24,672 nt of DNA, from IMG/VR virus record IMGVR_UViG_3300043409_001085, positions 1 to 24,672 of that record, one strand, 5' to 3'. The notes beneath the pieces were generated by a model. It was not told the DNA's origin. It worked only from the letters and a program-made list of their open reading frames with translations, and ran no database searches. Below, one piece after another: positions 6,712 to 14,439 of this stretch. A program made the translations under genes and the position numbers. Position 1 is the first letter of the stretch. Each line of letters opens with the position of its first letter. This DNA comes from a virus.

Positions 6712-9153
6712 TTAAGAGAAGAAGAACTCACTGCGCAGAACCTCACGTATGTCGAGGTTACCCGGCGCCGGTACTGGTGGTAGTTCAGGATACCGCTGGC
6801 GCAGATCAGCCAGTGGATCGTTGTTCTCGTACAGCTCAACGAACTTCTGACGGATCAGTGTGGCCAACAACTCACTGTCAGCTGCTGTGGTACCGTAGTC
6901 ATCATGCACCATTGCAAGACCTGCATCTATTGAGGCGTCGGCGAAGGACGCTGCGGTCATATGCAGGTGAGCTGCGTCGAGTGAGTGCACGAAGTTGGGC
7001 GCCAGTCCAGCTGAGTGCTTGTTGAGGTCTGGGTCGTCAGTCTCCTGTACCGTCTTGATAACCTCGGTACCAGCGAGCCTGGTGATGACGCGAAAGCTGG
7101 CGTAGTCGAAGTAGGCTTGGCCAGCTGGGAAGCCAGAAGGCGTAGACCAAGTCAGTACAGGTTCCTTGTCAGCATCAAAGGTCTTGGCCAGCTGTCGGCC
7201 GGCGCTCTTGAGCCAGCGCATAGCCTGAGTGCCCTTGACCAGCACGTCCCCGATGGCGGGCCAGGCATGCTTCATCAGCTCGGTGCTGGCTGCCCGGTAC
7301 TCGTTGCGGGTGAAGGGGTTGGTCACCGCCATCAGGTAGTCGGACTGCACGTACTTGGTGGCCGACTGCTTGGTGACGCCGTAGGGCGTGGTCATCACAG
7401 AGCGCTTGACCACCGCGCGGCTGACGCCGTGCGCGAGCCAGCGGGCGCTGTACTCGCCTGGCTCGGCCGCCATGCGCCCCAGGGTGGCCTTGGCCACGAT
7501 GCCATAGATGTCCTGCTTGACCGGCCCGGCCGTCAGGTTCACGGCGGCGCCACCCACCTCGTCCCGGAGCATGGCGCTCAGGTGCTGGAGTCCGTTGCAG
7601 GTGCCGTCCTGGCCCACCGGGAGCGCCGTGCGGAAGCCCTGGGGGTCGGCCCGCCATGCCTGGTACTCGAAGCACCAGGCGAGGTACTGGAGGGGCTTGT
7701 CGGCCTGCTGCCAGCCTGTGTTGTTGATGGGGTCCTTGGCGAAGGCCAGGTGCTGCTGGGCGTTGCCGTAGGCCCACTCCTGCCGGTCTGCCAGGCTGGC
7801 CTTGTCGAAGCCCCAGAGGTTGGCGCCGTTGACGTGGAACCAGCGCTTGGCGCCGGGGGTGGCAAGCGGCTTGGCCATGCTGTCGGCGAACCGCAGCAGC
7901 GCCCGTTGCAGGTCGGAGCCCTGCGGATTGAGCCCGTAGGTCAGCGGGTACAGCCGGCCCCGGGTGTCGGCGAAGTAGACGAAGTGCAGGGCCGGGTAGT
8001 CGCGGAAGAAGTCGGCCGCCCGGGTAGCGGCGTAGAAGCGGCTGTACTTGGCGCCGTTGAGCTTGTGCTCCTCGTACCAGTCGCGCATCAGGTTCTTCCA
8101 GTCACGGAAGGCCAGCGCCTGGACGCCGTCCATCTGGTTGGAGTCCATACCACGGACCAGCCAGCTCGGTGCGGGCGGCTTGGGCCTGCCCTGCACCGGC
8201 ACCACCTCGTCGGTGCGCACACCGGCGGCGGCCAAGGCCAGGACGGTATCCAGCATGCGGGCGTTGACGGCCCAGGCCGTGTCCTGCAGCGCATTCACGG
8301 CGCGGAACACCGTGGGCGCTGGGTCCTTGTACAGGGGGCGCAGGCTGGGATGGCCGCGCACCAGGCAGGGCAGGCTGCGCTGCAGCTCAGGGGTATGGTA
8401 CCCGCCACCGTGCCAGCCGGCCCACGGCAGGGGCTTCTCGACGCAGGGGCCGAACACCGGCGTGGTGATGGCGACGAAGTGCTTGATGCGGTCGATCTGT
8501 TGCAGCACCTCGAAGCTCAGGGTCACCTCGCGGGGCAGGTACTTGTTGTGCACCTTGCGTATGGGGTCCAGCTCGACCAGGCCCAGCACCTGGCACAGGC
8601 CCAGCAGGTACAGGCCAACCTGCTCGCGGGCGCCCATCGGCCACTCGATGAACTCGACGCCGTTCTTCTTGGCCTGCATCTTGAAGACCGTCATGCGGTG
8701 CCGCTCGTCCTTCGAGAGCCGGCGCCCCAGGTCCTGGCTGATGGCCGCGTACAGGTCGGGGTTCTGCGCCTGTATCTGTTGCAGCACCAGCTCGTTGCGG
8801 ATCGTGCCGCCCACCAGACCAGCCACGGTGCGGTGGTCGCTCTTGCGCTTGGCGCCCAGGCAGCAGGACACGATGGTGCGCACCGTCAGGAAGGCCACGG
8901 CGTCGTAGTCCAGGTCGGCCAGGAGGATGGCGTGGGCCGGCTTGGTGTTGCGCGGCTGGGCCGACGCCGTCTGGATCATCTGTGCCACGGCCTGGGCCAG
9001 GGGCCGCACGAATTCCTGCATCAGCCCCTTGGCGTAGGGGTTGGTGTGTGCCCGGCCCTTGTCCTCTGCCTTGGTCATCATGGCATCGGCGCGCTTGATG
9101 CCGCCGTAGTACATGCGGGCCTCGACCTCGGCTTGGGTCAGGCGCTGGGTCAT
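6712..9153 (-). CDS. T7-type single-subunit DNA-directed RNA polymerase
   Basis: 813 aa (T7 gp1 is 883). Catalytic landmarks: an Asp around residue 516 in GQDGTCNGLQHLSAMLRDEV (T7 D537), Lys and Tyr in KRSVMTTPYG around 580-590 (T7 K631 and Y639), and the second Asp around 749 in MVHDDYG (T7 D812). GLAPNFVHSLDAAHL also matches the T7 enzyme, and the C-terminus ends aromatic (EFFFS). It transcribes the late genes, probably from the ACCCTACACTATCTAC promoters. The specificity-loop region (about residues 690-720) is unlike T7, fitting the divergent promoter. The ATG at 9153 overlaps the ligase stop (ATGA). The last ~430 nt are less GC-rich than the rest of the gene. Confidence 0.98.
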   Translation of the reverse strand: MTQRLTQAEVEARMYYGGIKRADAMMTKAEDKGRAHTNPYAKGLMQEFVRPLAQAVAQMIQTASAQPRNTKPAHAILLADLDYDAVAFLTVRTIVSCCLGAKRKSDHRTVAGLVGGTIRNELVLQQIQAQNPDLYAAISQDLGRRLSKDERHRMTVFKMQAKKNGVEFIEWPMGAREQVGLYLLGLCQVLGLVELDPIRKVHNKYLPREVTLSFEVLQQIDRIKHFVAITTPVFGPCVEKPLPWAGWHGGGYHTPELQRSLPCLVRGHPSLRPLYKDPAPTVFRAVNALQDTAWAVNARMLDTVLALAAAGVRTDEVVPVQGRPKPPAPSWLVRGMDSNQMDGVQALAFRDWKNLMRDWYEEHKLNGAKYSRFYAATRAADFFRDYPALHFVYFADTRGRLYPLTYGLNPQGSDLQRALLRFADSMAKPLATPGAKRWFHVNGANLWGFDKASLADRQEWAYGNAQQHLAFAKDPINNTGWQQADKPLQYLAWCFEYQAWRADPQGFRTALPVGQDGTCNGLQHLSAMLRDEVGGAAVNLTAGPVKQDIYGIVAKATLGRMAAEPGEYSARWLAHGVSRAVVKRSVMTTPYGVTKQSATKYVQSDYLMAVTNPFTRNEYRAASTELMKHAWPAIGDVLVKGTQAMRWLKSAGRQLAKTFDADKEPVLTWSTPSGFPAGQAYFDYASFRVITRLAGTEVIKTVQETDDPDLNKHSAGLAPNFVHSLDAAHLHMTAASFADASIDAGLAMVHDDYGTTAADSELLATLIRQKFVELYENNDPLADLRQRYPELPPVPAPGNLDIREVLRSEFFFS

Positions 9154-10025
9154 ACGTCCGGGGTGTCCTTGTCGTCACGGATGCGCACGAACCGGGGCTC
9201 GCGCAGGAAGCCGTCGCTGGTGTAGCCCATCGCCTCGACCTCGACAATCTTGCCGACGATCTGCGACGGGGCGGCTACGAAGGCGTCCACCTGGGCCTGC
9301 TTGAGACCAGTGGCCACGCGCTGCACGGTGCCCTTGGCCCACTGCAGGCCCAGCGCGCAGGTGTTCTTGCCGGTCTTCTCACCGCGCTCGGGGAACACCT
9401 CGACCACCTTCAGGTCCAGGGAGACCAGCGGCTTGATCTTGATGACCTCGCCGTCGCGGCAGCGGCCGGCCTTGTAGGGCTTGTCCATGTGCCGCAGGAT
9501 CAGGCCGTCGAAGCGCCCGCTCTGCTGCTTGGCCACGGCGGCGTCGAACAGGGCGTCGATAGGGCTGTATCCCTGATGGTGCTCGACGTGGATGGGCTGC
9601 CCGGGACCTGTCGCCGTCGCGCTCAGCCCGCGCAGCCGCCGCATCCGCTCGTGGTACGGGCTGGGGTCCTCCTGCAGCCCGTCTGTGTAGTCGAACGCCA
9701 CGAAGCCCAGCTCGGGGGCCGGGTACTGCCGGCGGAACATGCCGCTGACATCCTGGAACGGCAGTCCCGGGTGCCACACCTCGCCGTGGATGGTTCCGTC
9801 AGCCACCAGGCCCCACAGCTGGTCGGCGATGTGCTGACATGACTTCACCTCGTTTCCAAGGCTGGACAGGACGGTCACGCACTCGCCGCCCTCGAACACG
9901 AAGCGGGCGTGGCACCCGTCGTACTTGGGCTGCACGACGTAGTTGTGCAGGTCACTCGCAAGGCGCTGCTGCACCTTGGTAGACAGGTCGCGGTAGTCGA
10001 TGGCTTTCTGGATGTCAAAGCTCAT
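9150..10025 (-). CDS. ATP-dependent DNA ligase (T7 gp1.3-like)
   Basis: 291 aa from the ATG at 10025, which has GGGGGAA upstream; a longer in-frame start at 10064 lacks this. Nucleotidyltransferase motifs are visible: motif I QPKYDG with the adenylated lysine K34, motif III GTIHGEVW, motif IV FDGLILR, and motif V VIKIKPLV. A C-terminal OB-fold follows (KIVEVEAMGYTSDGFLREPR). The enzyme seals nicks during phage replication and recombination. The length is a little below T7 ligase (359 aa), a minimal ligase. It overlaps the upstream small gene by 11 nt and the RNA polymerase gene by 4 nt. Confidence 0.95.
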   Translation of the reverse strand: MSFDIQKAIDYRDLSTKVQQRLASDLHNYVVQPKYDGCHARFVFEGGECVTVLSSLGNEVKSCQHIADQLWGLVADGTIHGEVWHPGLPFQDVSGMFRRQYPAPELGFVAFDYTDGLQEDPSPYHERMRRLRGLSATATGPGQPIHVEHHQGYSPIDALFDAAVAKQQSGRFDGLILRHMDKPYKAGRCRDGEVIKIKPLVSLDLKVVEVFPERGEKTGKNTCALGLQWAKGTVQRVATGLKQAQVDAFVAAPSQIVGKIVEVEAMGYTSDGFLREPRFVRIRDDKDTPDV

Positions 10026-10257
10026 CGTCTTCCCCCATCGCCTCTTGTACAACCTGCCGCACACAACGAGCTACCTCGCGCCGCTTGAACCCGCCGCGCT
10101 GGTCTGCTGGTAGGGCGCCGATCACGTTAGTGGGCACAAACTGGGAGTAGCCGAGTGCCCTACCGTCGCCGGTGGTTGTCCGCGCCACGACCGACCATGA
10201 GTCGATCATGGCGTCGTAGCCGGTTTCCACCGTTACCTGGAAATCTAGTCGCCTCAC
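10015..10257 (-). CDS. Small hypothetical protein upstream of ligase
   Basis: 80 aa from a GTG at 10257 that overlaps the preceding stop (GTGA) and has a strong AAGGAG Shine-Dalgarno 5 nt upstream. The protein starts with a beta-rich segment (RRLDFQVTVETGYDAMIDSW), then FVPTNVIGALPADQRGGFKR and an acidic end (EAMGEDDEL). I do not recognise it. Its place between DUF5664 or Cys-motif genes and the ligase puts it in the replication and nucleotide block, which says little about function. Confidence 0.72.
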   Translation of the reverse strand: MRRLDFQVTVETGYDAMIDSWSVVARTTTGDGRALGYSQFVPTNVIGALPADQRGGFKRREVARCVRQVVQEAMGEDDEL

Positions 10258-10514
10258 GGGTGCTCCTTCTCGGCTTGGTGTAGGCACCGGCTGCAGATGA
10301 CGCGGGCGTCAGACAGCAGGGTGTCGGGGCGCAGCAGCTGGGCCAGCAGGGCGTACAGCTTGTCGCGCCGGTCGTTGGGCCAGTCCTCCATGTACCGCTC
10401 AAGAACCGCGGCCGGCGGGAACTTGAGCTGCCCAGGCTGCATGCTCTGGGCGTAGATCAGCAGGCTCAGCGTCAGGGCCTTTGGGTGCTCGTTCTCGATG
10501 GGTTTGATTCTCAC
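10254..10514 (-). CDS. Small hypothetical protein with C-terminal Cys pair
   Basis: 86 aa starting at a GTG (10514) that overlaps the upstream stop (GTGA). An upstream in-frame ATG at 10589 would add 25 residues of shadow-like Arg/Pro-rich sequence inside the previous gene and is rejected. The protein is helical in appearance (TLSLLIYAQSMQ, VLERYMEDWPNDRRDKLYAL), ending ARVICSRCLHQAEKEHP. The C-x2-C near the end could contribute to metal binding, but a second pair is absent. Function unknown. It is coupled to genes on both sides through 4-nt overlaps. Confidence 0.72.
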   Translation of the reverse strand: MRIKPIENEHPKALTLSLLIYAQSMQPGQLKFPPAAVLERYMEDWPNDRRDKLYALLAQLLRPDTLLSDARVICSRCLHQAEKEHP

Positions 10515-10714
10515 TGGGTCGGTATCTCGGCGGTCAGGACAAAGGGGTCGGTGCCCTCGGGGCTGCCCCGGCAGGGCGTGTTGGCGCACACGTAGGCGTC
10601 GGCCGTGCCCAGGTCAGCAGGGCCCAGCACGCAGTCCAGGCAGCTCAGCTGGTCGCTGAAAGTCACCTCGAAGCGGCGGTTCAGGAAGGTGAAGACGGGC
10701 TTCTCAGCTGGCAC
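10511..10714 (-). CDS. Cys4 mini-domain protein, paralogue of the neighbouring protein's N-terminus
   Basis: 67 aa from a GTG at 10714 with a good GGAGG Shine-Dalgarno at 6 nt. The whole protein is a small beta/Cys domain: FLNRRFEVTF, then C25-x2-C28-x14-C43-x4-C48, then DPFVLTAEIP. The same cysteine spacing and flanking strands occur in residues 1-60 of the upstream gene product (10704-11381), so one arose by duplication of the other or both derive from one domain. Four cysteines suggest a zinc-binding fold. The role is unknown; a DNA-, RNA- or protein-binding accessory is possible. Confidence 0.75.
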   Translation of the reverse strand: MPAEKPVFTFLNRRFEVTFSDQLSCLDCVLGPADLGTADAYVCANTPCRGSPEGTDPFVLTAEIPTQ

Positions 10715-11381
10715 GCGGGGCCTCCAGCTCGCGCAGCACGTTCTCCAAGGCCATCAGGGCGCTGGTGGCGATGTGCGCCAGGTGCAGCAACTCGGTCTCC
10801 TTGTCGCGCTGGAAGCGGGCTGCAAGGGGCGCGGCGTCACCGGGCATCTGTGTGCTGGCCTGCTCAGCAGCATCGCGGGTATGCCGGCCGATGGCGGCGC
10901 GGTAGCGATCGGCGTGCACCCCCAGCCAAGAGCCGCGCTCGTAGGGCGTTGGCTTCTTGTCGGTGACGGCCCACTGCATGACTTGCACCACGGCCTTGAT
11001 GGCGCGGGGCATGTCGTCCAACAGGGTCATGTCCAGCTTGCCGCTGTCGTCCTTGCGGCCGGCCACGGGGGTGCCCGGAGCCAGCACGTCCAGCTGAGTG
11101 CTGCCCCACGAGTCACCGGCAGCCGTGGCGGGTGGCACGCTCTCGCCCGGTTGGGGCGGGCGCAGTACGGGCGGGGCGCCGGGCGCCGCTCGGGGCGCTT
11201 CCCTCACGACGATGAAGTGGCCGCGCCCCTCGTTGCCCACGGAGTCGAGGAAGCAGGGCGTGGCATTGCAGTGGTCAACCAGCCCGGCGTCAGTGGCTGC
11301 TTCCTCGAACAAGCACCCGCCGCAGTCGGCGCGCGTGGCCGTAACTTCGTACTCGGTGCCCAGTATGGTCACGTTCTTCAT
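10704..11381 (-). CDS. Predicted dNTP pyrophosphohydrolase (DUF5664-type) with N-terminal Cys4 domain
   Basis: 225 aa from the ATG at 11381 (ATGA overlap with the exonuclease gene). Three parts are visible: a Cys4 domain (C20, C23, C38, C43), a Pro/Ala-rich linker (about 55-105), and a helical C-terminal domain starting RKDDSGKLDMTLLDDMPRA with DRYRAAIGRHTRDAAEQAS and HLAHIATSALMALENVL. The last part matches my recollection of the DUF5664 family, annotated as dATP/dGTP diphosphohydrolase, N-terminal, with a MazG-like all-alpha arrangement. Such enzymes would trim nucleotide pools during replication. Domain identification is from memory of the pattern and is moderately sure; activity is inferred. 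Confidence 0.75.
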   Translation of the reverse strand: MKNVTILGTEYEVTATRADCGGCLFEEAATDAGLVDHCNATPCFLDSVGNEGRGHFIVVREAPRAAPGAPPVLRPPQPGESVPPATAAGDSWGSTQLDVLAPGTPVAGRKDDSGKLDMTLLDDMPRAIKAVVQVMQWAVTDKKPTPYERGSWLGVHADRYRAAIGRHTRDAAEQASTQMPGDAAPLAARFQRDKETELLHLAHIATSALMALENVLRELEAPRAS

Positions 11382-12160
11382 GCTGCCAGAAGCCCTTTGC
11401 GTTTGATCTTGCTGTTGACGGTGTAACGGTCGCGCGACCAGCCATCGCACGCGACGCAGTGGTAGCGATTGTACTTGCCCACGTTGGTGTACGAGAACCC
11501 GTCCGGGTTGAGCTGGTTACTGCCGCAGCGCGGGCACTGCATGCCCTCGTTGGTGTCGTACACGGCCACGTTAGGGTGTCCCTCGACCCACGGGCGCAGC
11601 TTGAGGTACACCTCCTCGGTCGAGAGCACGTCCGGGATGTTGTACTTGCGCATGCTGGCCCAGGCCCGGGGGTTGCCCTTCAAGCACTCGGCCCACAGCT
11701 CGAAGCCGGGGAACTCCTTGTGCTTGGACTTGGGCACCGTGCTCAGGTACTGGGATAGCCACTCCAGCTTGTTGCTGGTGAAGGCACCGACCTGGCGGGC
11801 CATCAGCATGGTGTCCAGCACCTTGACGGGGCTGGGCGGGCGCATGCCGGCCAGGACCATGCGGGCCCTGATCTTGCGCATGTCGAAGCGCTTGCCGTTC
11901 TGCGCCACGAGGAAGTCGTACTCGTGCAGGATGGACCACAATCCGTCGAGCAGCTTGCGGTCGTCACGCGGGTCGCTGGCCGTGCTGTTGTCCTCGTAGA
12001 CCAGGCTGCGCTTGCTACCGCCCAGCGGCTTGAAGCAGTAGCTCAGGATGGACCACTCGGTCTTGATCTGGTTGAGCCCCACGTTCTGGTCGAACAGGCC
12101 CCAGACGTGCCCCTCAAGGGGCGCGGTCTCGATGTCGATAGTGCCGATCTTTGCTGTCAA
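11378..12160 (-). CDS. Stand-alone DnaQ/RNase H-like 3'-5' exonuclease with C-terminal zinc ribbon
   Basis: 260 aa. DEDD exonuclease motifs are clear: D9 and E11 in TIDIETAP, N88 and D93 in VAQNGKRFD, Y173 and D177 in KYNIPDVLSTEEVY. The C-terminal ~55 residues form a zinc ribbon with C209-x2-C212 and C235-x2-C238. The start is a TTG at 12160 (TTGA overlap with the endonuclease VII gene) preceded by AAGGA at 7 nt. It is separate from the exonuclease domain inside the phage DNA polymerase, so it probably acts in nucleic-acid degradation or repair, not proofreading. The zinc ribbon may recruit it to DNA or to a protein partner. Confidence 0.85.
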   Translation of the reverse strand: MTAKIGTIDIETAPLEGHVWGLFDQNVGLNQIKTEWSILSYCFKPLGGSKRSLVYEDNSTASDPRDDRKLLDGLWSILHEYDFLVAQNGKRFDMRKIRARMVLAGMRPPSPVKVLDTMLMARQVGAFTSNKLEWLSQYLSTVPKSKHKEFPGFELWAECLKGNPRAWASMRKYNIPDVLSTEEVYLKLRPWVEGHPNVAVYDTNEGMQCPRCGSNQLNPDGFSYTNVGKYNRYHCVACDGWSRDRYTVNSKIKRKGLLAA

Positions 12161-12540
12161 GTGGCGTCCTTCTTGGTGGCCCTGCGCTTGCGCGCCAGGG
12201 TGTTGCGGCGAACCCGCTTCTCATCGGGTGTCTTGTGCAGTGGGTGCAGCCACGGCGTCTGGGGCGTGACGTGCCTCTGCAGGTAGGCGCCCAGGCCGTT
12301 GCCGAAAGCGGCCAGCTCGCGCACCCCGTAACGGGCGGCGTTGTTCTCGACCTTGCCCAGCAGGGCGTTGACGCCCCGGTCCAACACGGCGCGGATCACG
12401 CCGGTGCTGTGGTCGTGGTCCAGCACGGCCTGGCCGGGACGTATCAGGATGCCTGACAGGGCGCATCGGCCCTTCTGGGCAGCCAGCAGCTCGGCCCGCA
12501 CCTCGGCGATCTTGGCGCGGCTCAGCTTAACCAAAGTCAT
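12157..12540 (-). CDS. Endonuclease VII-family (His-Me finger) nuclease lacking zinc ligands
   Basis: 127 aa from the ATG at 12540, which has a perfect AGGAGG Shine-Dalgarno; the longer in-frame extension lies wholly within the exonuclease gene. The family core is present: GRCALSGILI, LDHDHSTG (residues 40-47), and RAVLDRGVNALLGKVENN (50-67), with catalytic D41/H42 and N58. Typical endonuclease VII proteins bind zinc through two C-x2-C pairs; here they read C-x2-S and D-x2-V, so zinc binding looks lost. The C-terminus is very basic. The enzyme probably resolves branched DNA before packaging, as T7 gp3 does, or degrades host DNA. Confidence 0.88.
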   Translation of the reverse strand: MTLVKLSRAKIAEVRAELLAAQKGRCALSGILIRPGQAVLDHDHSTGVIRAVLDRGVNALLGKVENNAARYGVRELAAFGNGLGAYLQRHVTPQTPWLHPLHKTPDEKRVRRNTLARKRRATKKDAT

Positions 12541-13477
12541 GGGCACCTCCTGCCTCTTGCACGCGGTTGAACAACTCGTCGATGGCCGCCTCGCCGCATT
12601 CGGTGACCAGCAGGCCCTCGCACCAGTGGGCGTCGGGGCGGGTCCGCATCCACAGCAGGGCGGCCTGCTCGGCCAGCTCAACGTCAGCGCGCAGCTCGCC
12701 GTAGTAGCTGGTGTACAGCTGCCGCACCACGGCCAGGCCCTGGACGAAGCTGGTCGTCTTGGCCAGCGCCTCCTGGGCGCCCTTCTCCCCGATGCGCAGC
12801 TTGCGCAGCTGGCCCGCCTCGGGATGGCCCTTGGCGTAGAAGCTGCCGTCACAGTAGAACGGTAGGCCGGGTATGTTGTCGGCCGTGTCCCCTTGCAGGA
12901 GCTGCAGCAGGAACCACTTGGGTCCGTACACCTTGTCGTTATGCACCAGCTCGTAGGTGCCGGATGGTACGAACAGCAGGCCGTGCGTGGCCCAGTCCAT
13001 GTGCCAGCAGCCGGTGAGCATCCGCATGTCCTTGTCTTGCGTCAGGATCACGCCCGCCCCGTCCGGGTAGGCGCTGACCTCGGCCATCAGGTCGTCGGCC
13101 TCGCGGTCCAGTAGGACGCGGGCCTGCGGATGCGCCTCCAACAGGCCCCGCAGGAACTCCCAGTTCTTGGGCCGGCGGGCGTTGCTGCGCTGGCCCTGGT
13201 AGGGCTTGGCGCGGGCGATGGCGTAGCGGTGCCCCTTGTGGGAGCCCCGCCCGGTGACGGCCAGGATCACTGACTCGGCACCGCACGCGGCCGTGGCCGA
13301 GGCGATCTTGTCGTTGAGCCGGCCGCGTGCCTCGGCTGGGGTTGTGTCGTCGTTGCCGGCGCAGAAGTACGCCAGCCCGTCGCCGTCGATAACGAGCACG
13401 CGCCCCGGCACGACACCCTCGACGGGGGCCTGTGGGGCGCGCGCCGCTGCGGCGTCAGCCAAAGCGGCGAAGTTCAT
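12527..13477 (-). CDS. 5'-3' exonuclease (PolI N-terminal/FEN family)
   Basis: 316 aa. Metal-binding motifs appear in the usual order: VIDGDGLAY (D31, D33), LDREADDLMAEV (D124, E126, D128, D129), ILTQDKDM (D148, D150), and GDTADNIPGL (D197, D200). It would remove RNA primers and resect DNA ends, the job done by T7 gp6. It is followed by a long helical C-terminal part. The ATG at 13477 shares one base with the upstream stop codon (TGATG). It lies downstream of polymerase and the SSB-like gene, in a compact replication and recombination block. Confidence 0.94.
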   Translation of the reverse strand: MNFAALADAAAARAPQAPVEGVVPGRVLVIDGDGLAYFCAGNDDTTPAEARGRLNDKIASATAACGAESVILAVTGRGSHKGHRYAIARAKPYQGQRSNARRPKNWEFLRGLLEAHPQARVLLDREADDLMAEVSAYPDGAGVILTQDKDMRMLTGCWHMDWATHGLLFVPSGTYELVHNDKVYGPKWFLLQLLQGDTADNIPGLPFYCDGSFYAKGHPEAGQLRKLRIGEKGAQEALAKTTSFVQGLAVVRQLYTSYYGELRADVELAEQAALLWMRTRPDAHWCEGLLVTECGEAAIDELFNRVQEAGGAHDFG

Positions 13478-14439
13478 CAGTACGGGATGTCGTCGTCAAT
13501 GCCGGCCAGCGGGTCGGCCTTGGCCTCGGCCTTCACCGTGGTGCGGGCTGGCGGGTCCTTGGGGCCGGCAGCGGCAGCCTTCACGGCGGGGCTGGGCGGC
13601 TGGGCAGGTGGGTCTTCCTCGTCGCCGGGCTCGTCGGGCGTGTCCACGTCGGGTATGTCCAGGCAGGCGCCGTTGGCCACCAGCAGTTGGTGGATGGGGC
13701 TGCCCTGGAAGTTGATGGCCGACATGATCTTGGCCTGGATGACGTTCTTGCTCTTGGCCGGGATGACGGTGCCGTCGTCCTTGGTGCGCTGTTCGTACTC
13801 GCCGTCGATGAAAATGCTGTCCCATTGGTCCTGGTCGGCCAGGGCCCAGACGAAGCAGCGCAGCGGCGTGATGGCCGGGTCGACCTTGAGCGGCTTGTAC
13901 TCGCCGGTCGGGCCGGGATTCTCGTGGTCGTCCCCGTTGACCACCTCGTAGCGCGGAGGCTCGATGGTGAAGGCGCCAGTGGCCTTGTCGAACAGCTCGA
14001 CCGCGATGCCCTTGGTACCGTCCTTGCGGCGGGTGTACTCGCGGTGCACGATGCGCCCCTTGTACGCCTCGCCGAGGGCCTGGGCGCCGTGCTTGAACTT
14101 GCCGCTGTAGTTCAAGGCGCGGAACAGCTTGAAGTAGCGGGCCTTGTCGCTGGTGCTCAGGCCCTCCTTGATGGTGATAAGCAGCGGGTACTTGGTGCCG
14201 TCCTCGCCGATGACGGGCGGGTGCTTGGGCCCGGATACCTCGAAGGTCACCTCGACCTGGTCGGCGTGCTTGGTCTTGCCCTGCCAGGTCTTGGCGTGCT
14301 TGCCAGTCTCGACGTAGCCCACCATGCGCAGGCGGCACGGCCCGGCGGCCGGTGGCTCACGGTCCCCACCGAACGCCTTGGCGACGGACTGGTCCTGGTA
14401 GGTGGCGGCTTGCTCGGCGATCTTCTTGAAGTCAACCAT
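13477..14439 (-). CDS. Putative single-stranded DNA-binding protein with SSB-type C-terminal tip
   Basis: 320 aa from the ATG at 14439 (AAGGA Shine-Dalgarno, 8 nt); a longer in-frame start at 14469 lies inside the polymerase gene without a comparable site. The N-terminal ~260 residues are mixed alpha/beta with no fold I can name. The last ~65 residues are a Pro/Ala-rich disordered linker ending DPLAGIDDDIPY, nearly the acidic tip DFDDDIPF of bacterial SSB, with Tyr replacing the final Phe. Such tips recruit replication partners. Its place between polymerase and 5'-3' exonuclease fits the phage ssDNA-binding protein (T7 gp2.5 analogue). Function is inferred mainly from tip and context. Confidence 0.7.
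   Translation of the reverse strand: MVDFKKIAEQAATYQDQSVAKAFGGDREPPAAGPCRLRMVGYVETGKHAKTWQGKTKHADQVEVTFEVSGPKHPPVIGEDGTKYPLLITIKEGLSTSDKARYFKLFRALNYSGKFKHGAQALGEAYKGRIVHREYTRRKDGTKGIAVELFDKATGAFTIEPPRYEVVNGDDHENPGPTGEYKPLKVDPAITPLRCFVWALADQDQWDSIFIDGEYEQRTKDDGTVIPAKSKNVIQAKIMSAINFQGSPIHQLLVANGACLDIPDVDTPDEPGDEEDPPAQPPSPAVKAAAAGPKDPPARTTVKAEAKADPLAGIDDDIPY

Noticed and set aside
7015-9225. 736-codon plus-strand open frame antisense to RNA polymerase
   Set aside because: High G+C makes stop codons rare on the opposite strand. The translation is rich in Val, Leu, Gly and His with no motifs, while the minus strand encodes all RNA polymerase landmarks.
8387-9247. 286-codon minus-strand frame inside the RNA polymerase gene
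   Set aside because: An Arg/Gly/Pro-rich translation in an alternative frame of a certain gene; a GC-rich frame shadow.
10704-11381. Idea that the DUF5664-type protein marks a modified (2-aminoadenine) genome
   Set aside because: No PurZ-like or DatZ-like gene is visible in the window, and the family occurs in many phages without modified bases.
12157-12852. Long start for the endonuclease VII gene at 12852
   Set aside because: The extra 104 residues are an Arg/Ser/Ala/Pro-rich shadow of the exonuclease gene; the ATG at 12540 has a perfect ribosome binding site.
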